Shown: piece after piece, positions 7,261 to 15,816 of the stretch
Position numbering within the stretch: position 1 is the first letter of the stretch
Layout of the letters: each line of letters begins with the position of its first letter
Position numbers and translations under genes: made by a program
NCBI GenBank assembly: GCA_965200005.1
Contig: OZ241331.1
Coordinates: 1-64,000, forward strand
Length of the DNA stretch: 64,000 nt
DNA from: Aldehydirespirator sp965200005
Lineage (GTDB): Bacteria > Actinomycetota > Acidimicrobiia > Acidimicrobiales > Aldehydirespiratoraceae
Reading direction: 5' to 3'
Notes under the pieces: model-generated
What the model was told of the DNA's origin: nothing
The model's input: only the letters and a program-made list of their open reading frames with translations
Database searches by the model: none

Positions 7261-9816
7261 ATGAATGACACCAACATGACCGTTTCGGGCGCCCAGAAAC
7301 AAAATGCCAGACAACGTCAACCCGACCCCCAGACACGCTTAGCCGGACAAAATCCAGGCGGACTCGTTGACAGTGCTCGTGTGGTCATCATTGGCGGCGG
7401 CATTTGCGGTGCGAGTGCCCTATACCACCTAGCACTGGAGGGTTGGACCGATTGCGTGCTGGTGGAGAAGGCCGAACTCACGTCGGGTTCAACCTGGCAT
7501 GCTGCCGGTCAGGTAACCCATTCGGTGTCGAGCTATGTGCTTGCTGACTTCCGTCGTTACGCCTGTGAGCTTTACGCCTCGCTAGAAGCTTCAACCGGTG
7601 TCTCAACGTCATGGCATCGCAGCGGAAGCCTTCGGATTGCATACAACACCGAGGAAGTTGCCTGGCTGCGAGCGCAGATCGGCACGGCCGATTACGTCGG
7701 CAATGCGATGGAGTGGGTAACGCCATCGCGCATTGCTGAACTGCACCCCTTCTACAACATTGACGGGATGCTCGGCGCGGTACACACGCCCGACGATGGT
7801 CACGCCGACCCCGCAGGTGCAGCCCACGCTCTAGTGCGCGCAGCCCGCGATCTTGGTTCACAGATCAGCAGGCGCAACCGGGTTGTTGGCATCTCGCGCC
7901 GCCGAGATGGCAGCTTCAACGTCGACACAGAACGCGGCCGCATTCACGCCGAACACGTAGTGAATGCTGGGGGATGCTACGCGCAAAGAGTTGCACGCAT
8001 GGTTGGACTAGACGTGCCCCTAGCGAACGTGTTGCACACCTATCTGGTGACCGAGGAAGTCCCCGAATTCGCGGCGCGTGATGAGGAATTGCCCGTGGTG
8101 CGAGACGACTACGTTTCGGGCTACCTGCGCCAGGAGCAAACGTCGGGCTTAATCGGGATTTACGAACAGCACGGTGCGGTCGACGTTTGGCATGAAGGGA
8201 AAGGGCCGGACTGGTCACTTGAGAGCCCACTGTTCGGAGCCGACTACGCCCGGGTCGGGTTCTGGTTGGAGCGCGCCTTTGAGCGGATGCCCGTGCTGGA
8301 ACCGAGGGGGATCAAGCGAGTCATCTGTGGTGCGATCTCCTACCCGCCTGACGGCGAGCCTCTCCTGGGTCTTTCGGGCATTCCAAACTTCTGGCAGATC
8401 ATGGGAGTGCAGGTCGGCATTGCAGACGGACCCGGACTCGGCCGTGAACTAGCGCGCTGGATGGTTCACGGATCTACCGGAGTGAGTGTGCGCGCCTATG
8501 ACGCCCGCCGCTTTGGCTACATCGACCCTGCAGATCTCTCCACCTACGGGCGCATAAAGGGCATCGAAGACCACGAATACCGTCACCAGACGCCGCTGCC
8601 AAGCCTTGAAAGACCTGCTGGACGTCCATACCTGACAACGCCGCTTTTTGCCCGATATGACGCCAAAGGTGCGGTGTTCACGCAGATTTATGGATGGGAG
8701 CGTCCCAAATGGTTCCCTGCTGTGGCTGGACTACCGCAAAAGGACATCGTGTCGTTTCATCACACAGATTGGTTTGATGTGGTGGCTAAAGAGTGCCAAG
8801 CCGTGCGTGAGCGAGTGGCCATTCTTGATGGCACTGCCTTTGCGAAGTTCGATTTGATCGGACCAGATGCAGTCGCGGTTCTTGATCAACTCAGCACTAA
8901 CACGGTGCCAACTCTGGGCCGCATCGGCCTTAGCTACCTGCTGACTCCCCAAGGTCGTGTTGAGGGTGAATTCACAGTGACACGGCTGGGAGCGGACCAT
9001 CTATATCTGGTGTCGGCAGCAGTTGGTGAAGGCAAGGATCGTGAGTTCTTCGAAACTCACTGGCCTGCCGGTGCTCGTGCGGACTTAATCACTCGATCAA
9101 CCGACTTCGGTGTGTTGAACGTAACTGGACCACGCACTCGTGACCTGCTAGAGAAAGTCACCGAGGCGAAACTCGACAACCACAACTTCAGATGGCTCAG
9201 GGCACGCACAATCAGGATCGCTGGTGTGGAGGGTGTGCGAGCACTACGCGTCGGTTTTACGGGCGAACTCGGGTGGGAACTACACATCCCGATCGACGAG
9301 ATCGGAACTGTCTATGACGCACTCTGGGATGCGGGAGAAGAGTTCGGTATCGCCGATGCTGGCAACTACGCACTCGACTCGCTTCGCATGGAGAAGAGCT
9401 ACCTGACGAGTCGCGAACTTACTCATGACATCAACCCAGATGAGGCGGGACTACACCGTTTCGTCAAGGTTGACAAGTGCGATTTCATTGGACGCCAAGC
9501 ACTGCTTCAACGACGTGTACAGGCCTCTTCGGGAGCCGAGCCTTACCGCTGGAAGCTCGCATATCTGGCCGTTGACACTGACAACGCCGAAGTTCATTCC
9601 GCCGACGGTGTCTACGCAGAAAGCAAAGCGATCGGGTTGGTCACATCGGGCGCTTACGGGTTTCATACTCAACAGGGGCTTGCATTCGCTTACCTCTCGC
9701 CCGAACACGCCACACCGGATTCCTCTCTTAGTGTGCGTGTCGCCGGTGAGATGCGGCCTGCAAGAGTGCTGACTCAGGCGCTTCATGACCCCGCCAACAC
9801 CCGACTGCGCTCCTAG
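7261..9816 (+). CDS. Sarcosine/dimethylglycine dehydrogenase-like FAD oxidoreductase (DAO + GCV_T)
   Basis: 851 residues, the usual size for mitochondrial-type DMGDH/SARDH proteins. An N-terminal dinucleotide site (VVIIGGGICGASALYHLA, about 41-58) is followed by SGSTWHAAGQ, whose His matches the covalent-FAD His of this family. The C-terminal half is a folate-binding aminomethyltransferase (GCV_T) domain with RVAILDGTAFAKFDLIGPDA, FTGELGWELHIP and ALDSLRMEKSY. Such enzymes oxidatively demethylate N-methyl glycines and pass formaldehyde to tetrahydrofolate. An ATG at 7276 is an alternative start; no clear ribosome site precedes 7261. The gene is divergent from the aminotransferase/Rieske/MmgE group and begins a run with a sulfotransferase and an MDR enzyme. 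Confidence 0.9.
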   Translation: MNDTNMTVSGAQKQNARQRQPDPQTRLAGQNPGGLVDSARVVIIGGGICGASALYHLALEGWTDCVLVEKAELTSGSTWHAAGQVTHSVSSYVLADFRRYACELYASLEASTGVSTSWHRSGSLRIAYNTEEVAWLRAQIGTADYVGNAMEWVTPSRIAELHPFYNIDGMLGAVHTPDDGHADPAGAAHALVRAARDLGSQISRRNRVVGISRRRDGSFNVDTERGRIHAEHVVNAGGCYAQRVARMVGLDVPLANVLHTYLVTEEVPEFAARDEELPVVRDDYVSGYLRQEQTSGLIGIYEQHGAVDVWHEGKGPDWSLESPLFGADYARVGFWLERAFERMPVLEPRGIKRVICGAISYPPDGEPLLGLSGIPNFWQIMGVQVGIADGPGLGRELARWMVHGSTGVSVRAYDARRFGYIDPADLSTYGRIKGIEDHEYRHQTPLPSLERPAGRPYLTTPLFARYDAKGAVFTQIYGWERPKWFPAVAGLPQKDIVSFHHTDWFDVVAKECQAVRERVAILDGTAFAKFDLIGPDAVAVLDQLSTNTVPTLGRIGLSYLLTPQGRVEGEFTVTRLGADHLYLVSAAVGEGKDREFFETHWPAGARADLITRSTDFGVLNVTGPRTRDLLEKVTEAKLDNHNFRWLRARTIRIAGVEGVRALRVGFTGELGWELHIPIDEIGTVYDALWDAGEEFGIADAGNYALDSLRMEKSYLTSRELTHDINPDEAGLHRFVKVDKCDFIGRQALLQRRVQASSGAEPYRWKLAYLAVDTDNAEVHSADGVYAESKAIGLVTSGAYGFHTQQGLAFAYLSPEHATPDSSLSVRVAGEMRPARVLTQALHDPANTRLRS

Positions 9817-9906
9817 CCATCTCTGCTCAAGAGCCTCAATGAGGCACCAGACTGATCATGGCGCCGTAGCGAATGATTCGGAACACTTCCACGGAGGGCA
9901 ACAGCG

Positions 9907-10695
9907 ATGATTACCGAGACAAAGTTCCAGCCGATTCTGGCGCTTTGGGCCGTGCCGCGCTCCACGTCAACAGCATTTGAGCGGATGATGTCACAGCGAG
10001 GTGATCACATTTGCGTCCATGAGCCGTTTGGTGAGGTGTGGTATTCGATCGGCAACAAGACTCAACCACCCGCTTCACATGTGCAGTTCCGACCCGGGCT
10101 CACTTACGACTCGGTCTGGGGTTCGCTGGTATCAAAGGCTTATGAAGGCGCCGTGTTCATCAAGGACTTTCCGCACTATGTAACTGGTCTTCACGACTAT
10201 GTGGTGCCCGGTGCAGGCTCGGATGGGAGTGACATTTCGTTTCTTGATGCTTTCAATCACACGTTCTTGATCCGAGATCCTGCTAAAGCACTAACGTCGC
10301 TCTACGGTCAATGGTCAGACTTTTCGATCGCCGAGACCGGCTTCGCTGAACAGCGTCAGCTATTTGACCTGTTGACCGAGCGTCTAGGGGCGCCACCGCC
10401 CGTGATTGACTCTGATGATCTACTTGATGACCCCGCAACAATCACCAAGAAGTGGTGTGAAGCAGTTGGAATAGACTTCAAACCAGATGCATTGCAATGG
10501 GGCCAAGACAACCAAACTCGTTACACATGGTATGAGAGCGGCACCTGGCATAACAAACTGGCTGAATCAACCTCTCTCAAGCGCCAGAAGCGCAACTATG
10601 TCTCGATAGACCACAACGCCTTGTTGCGAGAGTCCTACAAGATCTGCCTTCCCAACTACGAAGTGTTGTATAGGCATCGCCTACGGATCAACTGA
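9907..10695 (+). CDS. P-loop sulfotransferase-like protein
   Basis: 262 residues; ATG at 9907 behind a GGAGGG ribosome site. The 5'-phosphosulfate-binding loop appears as AVPRSTSTAFERMM at about residues 14-27. A 3'-phosphate segment, NHTFLIRDPAKALTSLY, with the conserved Arg-Asp-Pro, lies near residue 118. These features match the sulfotransferase-like family found alone or fused to branched-chain aminotransferase-like proteins. A PAPS-dependent sulfuryl transfer is expected but the acceptor is unknown. The stop codon overlaps the next gene's ATG by one base, so the two are probably co-translated. Confidence 0.8.
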   Translation: MITETKFQPILALWAVPRSTSTAFERMMSQRGDHICVHEPFGEVWYSIGNKTQPPASHVQFRPGLTYDSVWGSLVSKAYEGAVFIKDFPHYVTGLHDYVVPGAGSDGSDISFLDAFNHTFLIRDPAKALTSLYGQWSDFSIAETGFAEQRQLFDLLTERLGAPPPVIDSDDLLDDPATITKKWCEAVGIDFKPDALQWGQDNQTRYTWYESGTWHNKLAESTSLKRQKRNYVSIDHNALLRESYKICLPNYEVLYRHRLRIN

Positions 10696-11813
10696 TGTCC
10701 GCAACCGCTCAAACCATGCGTGCTGCGGTGCTGACCGGCATCGGCGGCCCAGAAATGATCGAGTTACGTGACGACGTGCCTGTGCCATCCCCGGGCTATG
10801 GCGATGTGCTAATCCGGGTTGCCGCTTGCGGCATGAATAACACCGACATCAACACCCGGGTCGGCTGGTACAGCCGGTCGGTTACGTCAGGCACTTCGGG
10901 GGACGGCTTTGCTGAGGCTGATGCGGACGATTCGGCTTGGGGCCGTAGCGGCCTGACGTTTCCCAGAATTCAGGGCGCCGACATCGCCGGCATCGTGAGC
11001 GGCGTTGGGCCTGGCGTGAGCACAGAACTTGTCGGCTCCAGAGTGCTCGTTGATCCTTGGATCAGAGATCGGCGACGTTCAGCAGATCGCCATCTTGCTG
11101 GCTACCTCGGCAGCGAGCGTGATGGAGGATTCGCACAGTTCTGCTCGGTGCCAGCCGAGAACGTCTACCCGGTGACTTGCGGACTCGGCTTCGCAGAACT
11201 GGCTACTTTTGCTTGCTCATGGTCGACGGCAGAGCACATGCTGGCCCGCAGCGGGTTATGGCGAGGCGAATCAATCGCAGTGCCGGGAGCGTCTGGAGGA
11301 GTTGGCAGCGCGCTCGTGTCACTCGCCAAGCTGCGAGGTGCGCGTGTTGTTGCCATAGCAAGTGCCGCCAAACTCGACCGTGTCAAAAGCCTTGGTGCAG
11401 ACGAGGCTGTGGCTCGCGAGTCAGACAATGTTGTCGCCGCAGCCGTCGCTGCCAACGGCGGCAGCTTTAGTGTGGTGGCCGACATCGTCGGCGGAGACTC
11501 GTTTCCCGACTGGCTAGAGGCCCTGCAAAGGGGCGGACGCTACGTCACTTCGGGTGCGATCGCCGGCCCGATGGTGCAACTCGACCTGCGCACCCTGTAC
11601 CTAAACGACCTTGAGTTTCACGGTGCCACGGTCTACAAGCCCCAGATCTTTGCTGACCTCGTCGGCTACATCGAGCGCAACGAGATCAAGCCAGCACTTG
11701 GAGGTACGTTCCCGCTTGCTGAGATTCACGCCGCCCAGAAAGCGTTTGCTGCCAAGAACCATGTGGGCAGCCTGGTTTTGATCGTCGACCCCGACCTATC
11801 GGCAAACGTCTGA
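10695..11813 (+). CDS. MDR-superfamily zinc-independent alcohol dehydrogenase / quinone oxidoreductase
   Basis: 372 residues; the ATG overlaps the sulfotransferase stop (TGATG). The N-terminal GroES-like domain reads MRAAVLTGIGGPEMIELRDDVPVP-type sequence with VAACGMNNTDINTRVGWYS. The Rossmann domain has the NADP loop GASGGVGSALVSLAKLRGARVVAIAS. The structural-zinc cysteine cluster of classical ADHs is absent, which favours the quinone-reductase branch. The final residues ANV end inside a terminator-like hairpin. Substrate is unknown; co-transcription with the sulfotransferase and SARDH-like gene suggests a role in the same catabolic unit. Confidence 0.85.
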   Translation: MSATAQTMRAAVLTGIGGPEMIELRDDVPVPSPGYGDVLIRVAACGMNNTDINTRVGWYSRSVTSGTSGDGFAEADADDSAWGRSGLTFPRIQGADIAGIVSGVGPGVSTELVGSRVLVDPWIRDRRRSADRHLAGYLGSERDGGFAQFCSVPAENVYPVTCGLGFAELATFACSWSTAEHMLARSGLWRGESIAVPGASGGVGSALVSLAKLRGARVVAIASAAKLDRVKSLGADEAVARESDNVVAAAVAANGGSFSVVADIVGGDSFPDWLEALQRGGRYVTSGAIAGPMVQLDLRTLYLNDLEFHGATVYKPQIFADLVGYIERNEIKPALGGTFPLAEIHAAQKAFAAKNHVGSLVLIVDPDLSANV

Positions 11814-11837
11814 CGGTTAAGCGCCCTCCTTAACCGT
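11813..11837. terminator. Bidirectional hairpin between convergent genes
   Basis: A perfect 9-bp stem, acggttaag/cttaaccgt, with a 7-nt loop begins at the last base of the MDR stop codon. The WhiB gene converges from the other side, ending at 11873. No long T-run follows, as is common in high-GC actinobacteria. A second short palindrome, ctagcgctag, lies at 11859-11868. Confidence 0.65.
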
Positions 11838-11872
11838 GACGTGCTGAGAGGACAATAGCTAGCGCTAGACGC

Positions 11873-12211
11873 TCACATCACGCGTCGCATAGCTTCGCGT
11901 GCTCGCTGCTCAGCTACGCGACGACGCCCGACGATCGGTGTCGTCGGAGCGAATCCAGCGTCGGCGCGCTCGGATTCACTCTCTCCACCCCAGAATCCGA
12001 GTTCACGGTTCTGGCGCGCATAGTCGCGACACGTCGCCAATACGCAACACTCCTCACAGATAGCCCTAGCTCGTGCTTCGCGCCGAACGCGGGCCTCGGG
12101 TCGCTCTGCAAAGGGAGCGAAGAAGAGTTCACCCGAACCGGTGCAGCGCCCGTATTGCATCCAGGACGTTGAACTGGTCGGGACTATGGAGGAGAGTCTT
12201 GCCTCAAGCAT
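11873..12211 (-). CDS. WhiB-family [4Fe-4S] transcriptional regulator
   Basis: About 112 residues from the ATG at 12211; alternative starts are at 12160 and 12274. Four cysteines are arranged as in Wbl proteins: one in GRCTGSG, then the CxxCxxxxxC set in ICEECCVLATC. The diagnostic turn GFWGG follows, then a basic tail (RRRVAEQRAREAMRR). Wbl proteins bind an iron-sulfur cluster and act with the housekeeping sigma factor; they are confined to Actinobacteria and their phages, so this gene is a strong taxonomic marker. The 12211 start lies 8 nt after a plausible -10 box, so the transcript may be leaderless. Which Wbl class it belongs to is not clear from sequence alone. Confidence 0.92.
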   Translation of the reverse strand: MLEARLSSIVPTSSTSWMQYGRCTGSGELFFAPFAERPEARVRREARARAICEECCVLATCRDYARQNRELGFWGGESESERADAGFAPTTPIVGRRRVAEQRAREAMRRVM

Positions 12212-12213
12212 CG

Positions 12214-12249
12214 GTATACAATCTAGACGCTGTATACAATCTGGCGCAA
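12214..12249 (-). promoter_or_regulatory. Putative whiB-like promoter with duplicated GTATACAATCT operator
   Basis: On the minus strand TTGCGC (12249-12244), an 18-nt spacer and TAGATT (12225-12220) form a plausible sigma-70-type promoter. The ATG at 12211 begins 8 nt after the -10 box. The 11-bp word gtatacaatct occurs twice on the plus strand, at 12214-12224 and 12232-12242, with starts 18 bp apart. One copy overlaps the -10/start region and the other the spacer. This is a likely autoregulatory or repressor site. Confidence 0.45.
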
Positions 12250-12323
12250 GGCGGACGGTCTGATTGTCAGACACTTACACGGCGGGGGCCTCTCCTAGTT
12301 CGTTCAGCCTTAATCAGTCTTCG

Positions 12324-13622
12324 TTAGTCCTTAGCAGTGCCGGCGACTACGCCAGCAGCGTGAAGCCTGCCAATCTCACGTGTCGAAAGGCCCAGCCAGT
12401 CCGACAACACCTCGTCGGTGTGCTCCCCGAGCAGCGGTGCACGGCGATCTACCACTTCCTGACTTGGCGAGGTTGCCGCTAACTCACCTGCTACCGCCGT
12501 GGCACCGACAGTCGCTCTGGTTGTCGAGGCAGTTGTCGTCGCTACCGGCATGAAGTTGATCGGCGAACCCGGAGCCAGGTACGCGCCTATCCCTGGCTGC
12601 TGCACTTCTGCAAAGAGCCCGGCCTTGCTTGACACGCGCGGATCGTTGGCTACAAGTTCCGCGAAGCTCTGATACGGGCCCCAACACACTCCGTGCGCGT
12701 CAAGATCCTGTCTTGCCAACGCCATTGAGCGTGTGCCCGCCCATGCCTCCATCTCTGCCCTAATCTCATGTCTGGCCCGGTAACGGTCGCCCTCGTCTGA
12801 GAAGTCCAAGCCCCGGCGCTCGGCTATCGAATCCACGGCTTGAGCGGTGCCCGTGGCTTCGAGTAACGATGACCATTGCTTGGGGCTGATCGCAACCACA
12901 TAGAGATGTGCCCCGTCGGCCGTTTGTAACTCTGCGCCGAAAGCACCGTATAGATCGTTGCCACAGCGCGGCCGATCTGCGCCGTTGATCTGAACCTCAG
13001 CTACATATCCCAGAGCAGCCGTCGCGGCCAACGCCACGTCGCTTAATGCCAGACCTATCACGGAGCCCTCGCCAGTTAGCAAACGGCGACGTTCCGCCGC
13101 CAAGATCGCCACAGCAGCGCTCTGTCCACACAACAGATCCCAGGCCGGGATCACACCGTTGATCGGCCCTGCGCTCCCGGCCGGGCCCGTAACCAGCGGG
13201 AAACCCATAGCTGCATTCACGGTGTAGTCCACTGCGGTGGTGCCGTCGCGGTTACCCGTGATCGCCACCATCACCAAGTCCTCGCGGCGCTGCATCAAGG
13301 CGTCTGGTGCCATCCATCCCCGAGCCGGAAAGTTCGTCAGAAACGTCCCGGCCACCTCGATCAACGCATTGAGCAACTCTCGTGCCTGCGGATCACGCAG
13401 ATTGACCGCGAGCGACTTCTTCTGCTTGTTGAGACCAGCCCAATACAGCGAGCGACCCTCAGCGGTGAGAGGCCAGCGACGGTGGTCAATGCCACCACCG
13501 ATCGGGTCGAACCGCACCACCTCGGCCCCCAGCTGTGCCAAGGTCATGCCCCCCGAAGGCGCGGCTACAAAAGCCGACCCCTCGACAACCCGCATGCCCG
13601 CCAGCGGCGCTGCTGATGCCAC
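12324..13622 (-). CDS. CoA-transferase family III (CaiB/BaiF)
   Basis: About 432 residues. The GTG at 13622 is chosen because AGGAG sits 9 nt before it; the in-frame TTG at 13631 has no room for a ribosome site. The N-terminus (PLAGMRVVEGSAFVAAPSGGMTLAQLGAEVVRFDP) and LNKQKKSLAVNL are typical of formyl-CoA:oxalate / carnitine-type class III CoA transferases. An Asp in the AWDLLCGQSAAVAIL segment is at the expected place of the catalytic acid. It moves CoA between two acyl groups through an aspartyl-CoA intermediate. Acidimicrobiia encode many paralogs, so the acyl substrate cannot be inferred. Confidence 0.88.
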   Translation of the reverse strand: MASAAPLAGMRVVEGSAFVAAPSGGMTLAQLGAEVVRFDPIGGGIDHRRWPLTAEGRSLYWAGLNKQKKSLAVNLRDPQARELLNALIEVAGTFLTNFPARGWMAPDALMQRREDLVMVAITGNRDGTTAVDYTVNAAMGFPLVTGPAGSAGPINGVIPAWDLLCGQSAAVAILAAERRRLLTGEGSVIGLALSDVALAATAALGYVAEVQINGADRPRCGNDLYGAFGAELQTADGAHLYVVAISPKQWSSLLEATGTAQAVDSIAERRGLDFSDEGDRYRARHEIRAEMEAWAGTRSMALARQDLDAHGVCWGPYQSFAELVANDPRVSSKAGLFAEVQQPGIGAYLAPGSPINFMPVATTTASTTRATVGATAVAGELAATSPSQEVVDRRAPLLGEHTDEVLSDWLGLSTREIGRLHAAGVVAGTAKD

Positions 13623-13703
13623 GACAGTCAACTCCTAGTCACCCAATCATTGGCGCTATTGCGGGCGCGTTGTGTTCGCCGAGGTCCGGGGGTGAGTGGG
13701 CTG

Positions 13704-14180
13704 TTAGGAGCGTGACTTGATGTCGGCTAAGACAGCGGCTGCATGTTCTGCTAGGTCGTGGCCGTCCTTTTCGACGTTGTAGGCAACAGCGATCTTGCCG
13801 TCGGGGTCGATCAGGTAGGTGACCCGCCGGGGAACTCCCCACTCAGCGAACGGCTCCCCTTCGGCACGTTCTGCGTCGTAGCTGCGACCGATACTGCGAT
13901 CGGTGTCGCTGATCAACACGTACGGGAAGCCTTCGGCATTAGCGAACTTCAGTTGATCTTCAACGGTGTCAAAGGAAGCACCGATGATCACAGCATCTGC
14001 TGCCTGGAGTTCTGAGGTTCTGTCACGGAACCCCTTGCCCTGAATCGTTCAACCGGCTGTTGAGGCCTTCGGGAACCACCACAATGCAACCCAACTCCCC
14101 CGGTAATCGGAGAGCCGGACGGTGTTGCCGTGCTGGTCAGGTGCCTCAAAGTCCGGAGCTGCAATTCCCGTGTCAAGCAT
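13704..14180 (-). CDS. Bcp-type peroxiredoxin, probable selenoprotein (TGA = Sec at residue 44)
   Basis: Read from the ATG at 14180 with TGA at 14051-14049 decoded, the frame gives 158 residues. The N-terminal half (LDTGIAAPDFEAPDQHGNTVRLSDY, then WWFPKASTAG) and C-terminal half (TIQGKGFRDRTSEL, ASFDTVEDQLKFAN, FPYVLISD, YLIDPDGKIAVAY) form one complete atypical 2-Cys Bcp/PrxQ peroxiredoxin. The single TGA falls exactly on the peroxidatic cysteine of the PxxxTxxC motif, giving TAG-U-T. The E. coli Bcp-type resolving Cys five residues later is absent (GKG). A hairpin 14 nt after the TGA fits a bacterial SECIS. The enzyme would reduce hydroperoxides in the cytoplasm. A nonsense mutation or base error at exactly this codon is possible but less likely. 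Standard callers would report only the fragment from 13991. Confidence 0.85.
14014..14034 (-). promoter_or_regulatory. Putative bacterial SECIS hairpin for the Sec-peroxiredoxin
   Basis: In the mRNA, 14 nt after the UGA (14051-14049), GGGGUUC pairs with GAACCUC (one G-U) around a 7-nt loop, CGUGACA. The loop starts 22 nt after the UGA and has G as its second base. Both agree with bSECIS rules (loop about 16-37 nt after UGA, G among the first two loop bases). The hairpin lies inside the coding sequence, as bacterial SelB requires. Confidence 0.65.
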
Positions 14181-14307
14181 GGCCGAACGCTACCCCTGTG
14201 TCGCTGGGTGTGCCGCGGAGGGTGCCAGCCCCCGGTCAATAAGAGTCACATGAGGCGAGCAAAGACCCGCAGTCGGTAGTCGGTGACTGGTTAGCGTTTG
14301 CACACTC

Positions 14308-15816
14308 ATGTCATCAAGGGCTGAACCGACAACCCGCGCAGAAGCATTCGTCACAAAACTGCGTGAACAACACGGGTCGGCGGCTGTGATCAGCGATGCC
14401 GATGCCGCCTCGTACCTGACGAGTTGGAGAGGCCTCTTCGGTGGAGATGCGTTGTGCGTAGTCAGACCCGCATCGACAACTCAGACCGCTCAGATGGTGC
14501 GAGCATGCGCAGACGAAGGCCTGGCAATCGTGCCTCAAGGCGGGAACACAGGTCTCTCAGGTGGTTCCGTTCCCGCAAATCGTGGTCGAACTGCAGTCGC
14601 ATCCGGCAGCCGAGCCGGAGATACGCACAAAGCCCGCGTGGTGCTGCTTTCCATGACTCGCATGAACCGCGTCACCTCGGTTGATCCGCACCGCTGGACG
14701 CTCACAGCCGAGGCAGGAGCCACAATCGAATCGGTTCAGCAATCCGCTCGCGACCATGGCCTGTTGTTTGCCCCTGATTGGGGCGCACGCGGCACGGCCA
14801 CGGTAGGTGGTGCCATCTCCACCGACGCTGGCGGCAACAACGTGCTGCGTTACGGCAACATGCGTGAACAGGTGCTTGGCGTCGAGGCCGTGCTCGCCGA
14901 CGGTCGCACCTTCAACGCCTTGCGAGCCCTGCGCAAGGACTCCTCCGGCTATGACCTCAAGCACCTCTTCATCGGCGCCGAGGGCACCCTCGGCGTAGTT
15001 ACACGTGCCGTGTTACGCCTGCACCCGCCCACGCCGCATGTCCAGAGTGCGCTGGCAGCGATAAGCGGACTTGATTGCCTCATGGAGCTACTGGAGTTGG
15101 CATCCACTTGTTGTGGTGGCACCTTGTCCGCCTTTGAGTTGATCCCACTGGTCGGCCTCGACAAGGTCTGTGACAAGTTCGCCATCCCCCGCCCTCTTGC
15201 CAGTCGTGCCAGCTTCTTCGTGCTAATGAGGCTGGCTTCAACTGATCCAGTCTCCGATCTGCTGGGTTCGCTTCTGACGAGCGCAAGCCGTCGAGGACTT
15301 GTGGACGACGCTGTCGTAGCGGTCACAGAAGACCAGGAACGCCGACTCTGGACTATCCGAGACGAACTGCCGGCGATGGGGCTGTGGCCTCAACAGAAGT
15401 ACGGACTCAAGCTCGACACCGCCGTACCCATTGACCGATTTGGCGAGTATCACGAAGAGGTCCGACGTATCGCCGCAGAGTTAGCACCAGGCGCTCTGGC
15501 TTACGGGTTCGGCCATGTCGGCGACGGGAATCTGCACATGATGGTTCTGCCCACATCCGATGACCAGGTGCAACCGTTCCTAGCGGTGCGCTCAGAGCTG
15601 CGACACCGCATCGATCAGGCAACCTTCGCGTTTGGAGGCACCCTCAGCGCCGAGCACGGGGTAGGTCAGCTATTGAGAGACCGGGTAGAAGGTCAGAAAT
15701 CTAGGGTCGAGTGGGATCTGATGTGGTCAATCAAGAAGGCTCTTGACCCTCAAGGGATCATGAACCCAGACAAGCTGCTCCCCCAAGCCCGGCCTGCGGC
15801 TAACCCAACCAGTTGA
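14308..15816 (+). CDS. FAD-linked oxidase, D-2-hydroxyglutarate dehydrogenase / GlcD-like
   Basis: 502 residues. A PCMH-type FAD domain is evident: VRPASTTQTAQMVRACADEGLAIVPQGGNTGLSGGSVP at about 55-92, then GARGTATVGGAISTDAGGNN and RKDSSGYDLKHLFIGAEGTLGVVT. The C-terminal FAD-oxidase_C domain has GFGHVGDGNLHMMV (metal/substrate His) and GGTLSAEHGVGQ near the end. This order is typical of D-2-hydroxyglutarate or D-lactate dehydrogenases and the GlcD subunit of glycolate oxidase. No GlcE/GlcF partner is adjacent, favouring the single-subunit D-2-hydroxyacid type. Its 3' end overlaps the convergent aldehyde dehydrogenase gene by 17 bp. Confidence 0.9.
   Translation: MSSRAEPTTRAEAFVTKLREQHGSAAVISDADAASYLTSWRGLFGGDALCVVRPASTTQTAQMVRACADEGLAIVPQGGNTGLSGGSVPANRGRTAVASGSRAGDTHKARVVLLSMTRMNRVTSVDPHRWTLTAEAGATIESVQQSARDHGLLFAPDWGARGTATVGGAISTDAGGNNVLRYGNMREQVLGVEAVLADGRTFNALRALRKDSSGYDLKHLFIGAEGTLGVVTRAVLRLHPPTPHVQSALAAISGLDCLMELLELASTCCGGTLSAFELIPLVGLDKVCDKFAIPRPLASRASFFVLMRLASTDPVSDLLGSLLTSASRRGLVDDAVVAVTEDQERRLWTIRDELPAMGLWPQQKYGLKLDTAVPIDRFGEYHEEVRRIAAELAPGALAYGFGHVGDGNLHMMVLPTSDDQVQPFLAVRSELRHRIDQATFAFGGTLSAEHGVGQLLRDRVEGQKSRVEWDLMWSIKKALDPQGIMNPDKLLPQARPAANPTS

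Noticed and set aside
13988..14239. 83-residue minus-strand ORF over the peroxiredoxin 5' half
   Set aside because: It is in a different frame and has no recognisable fold; the true frame is the TGA-containing one.
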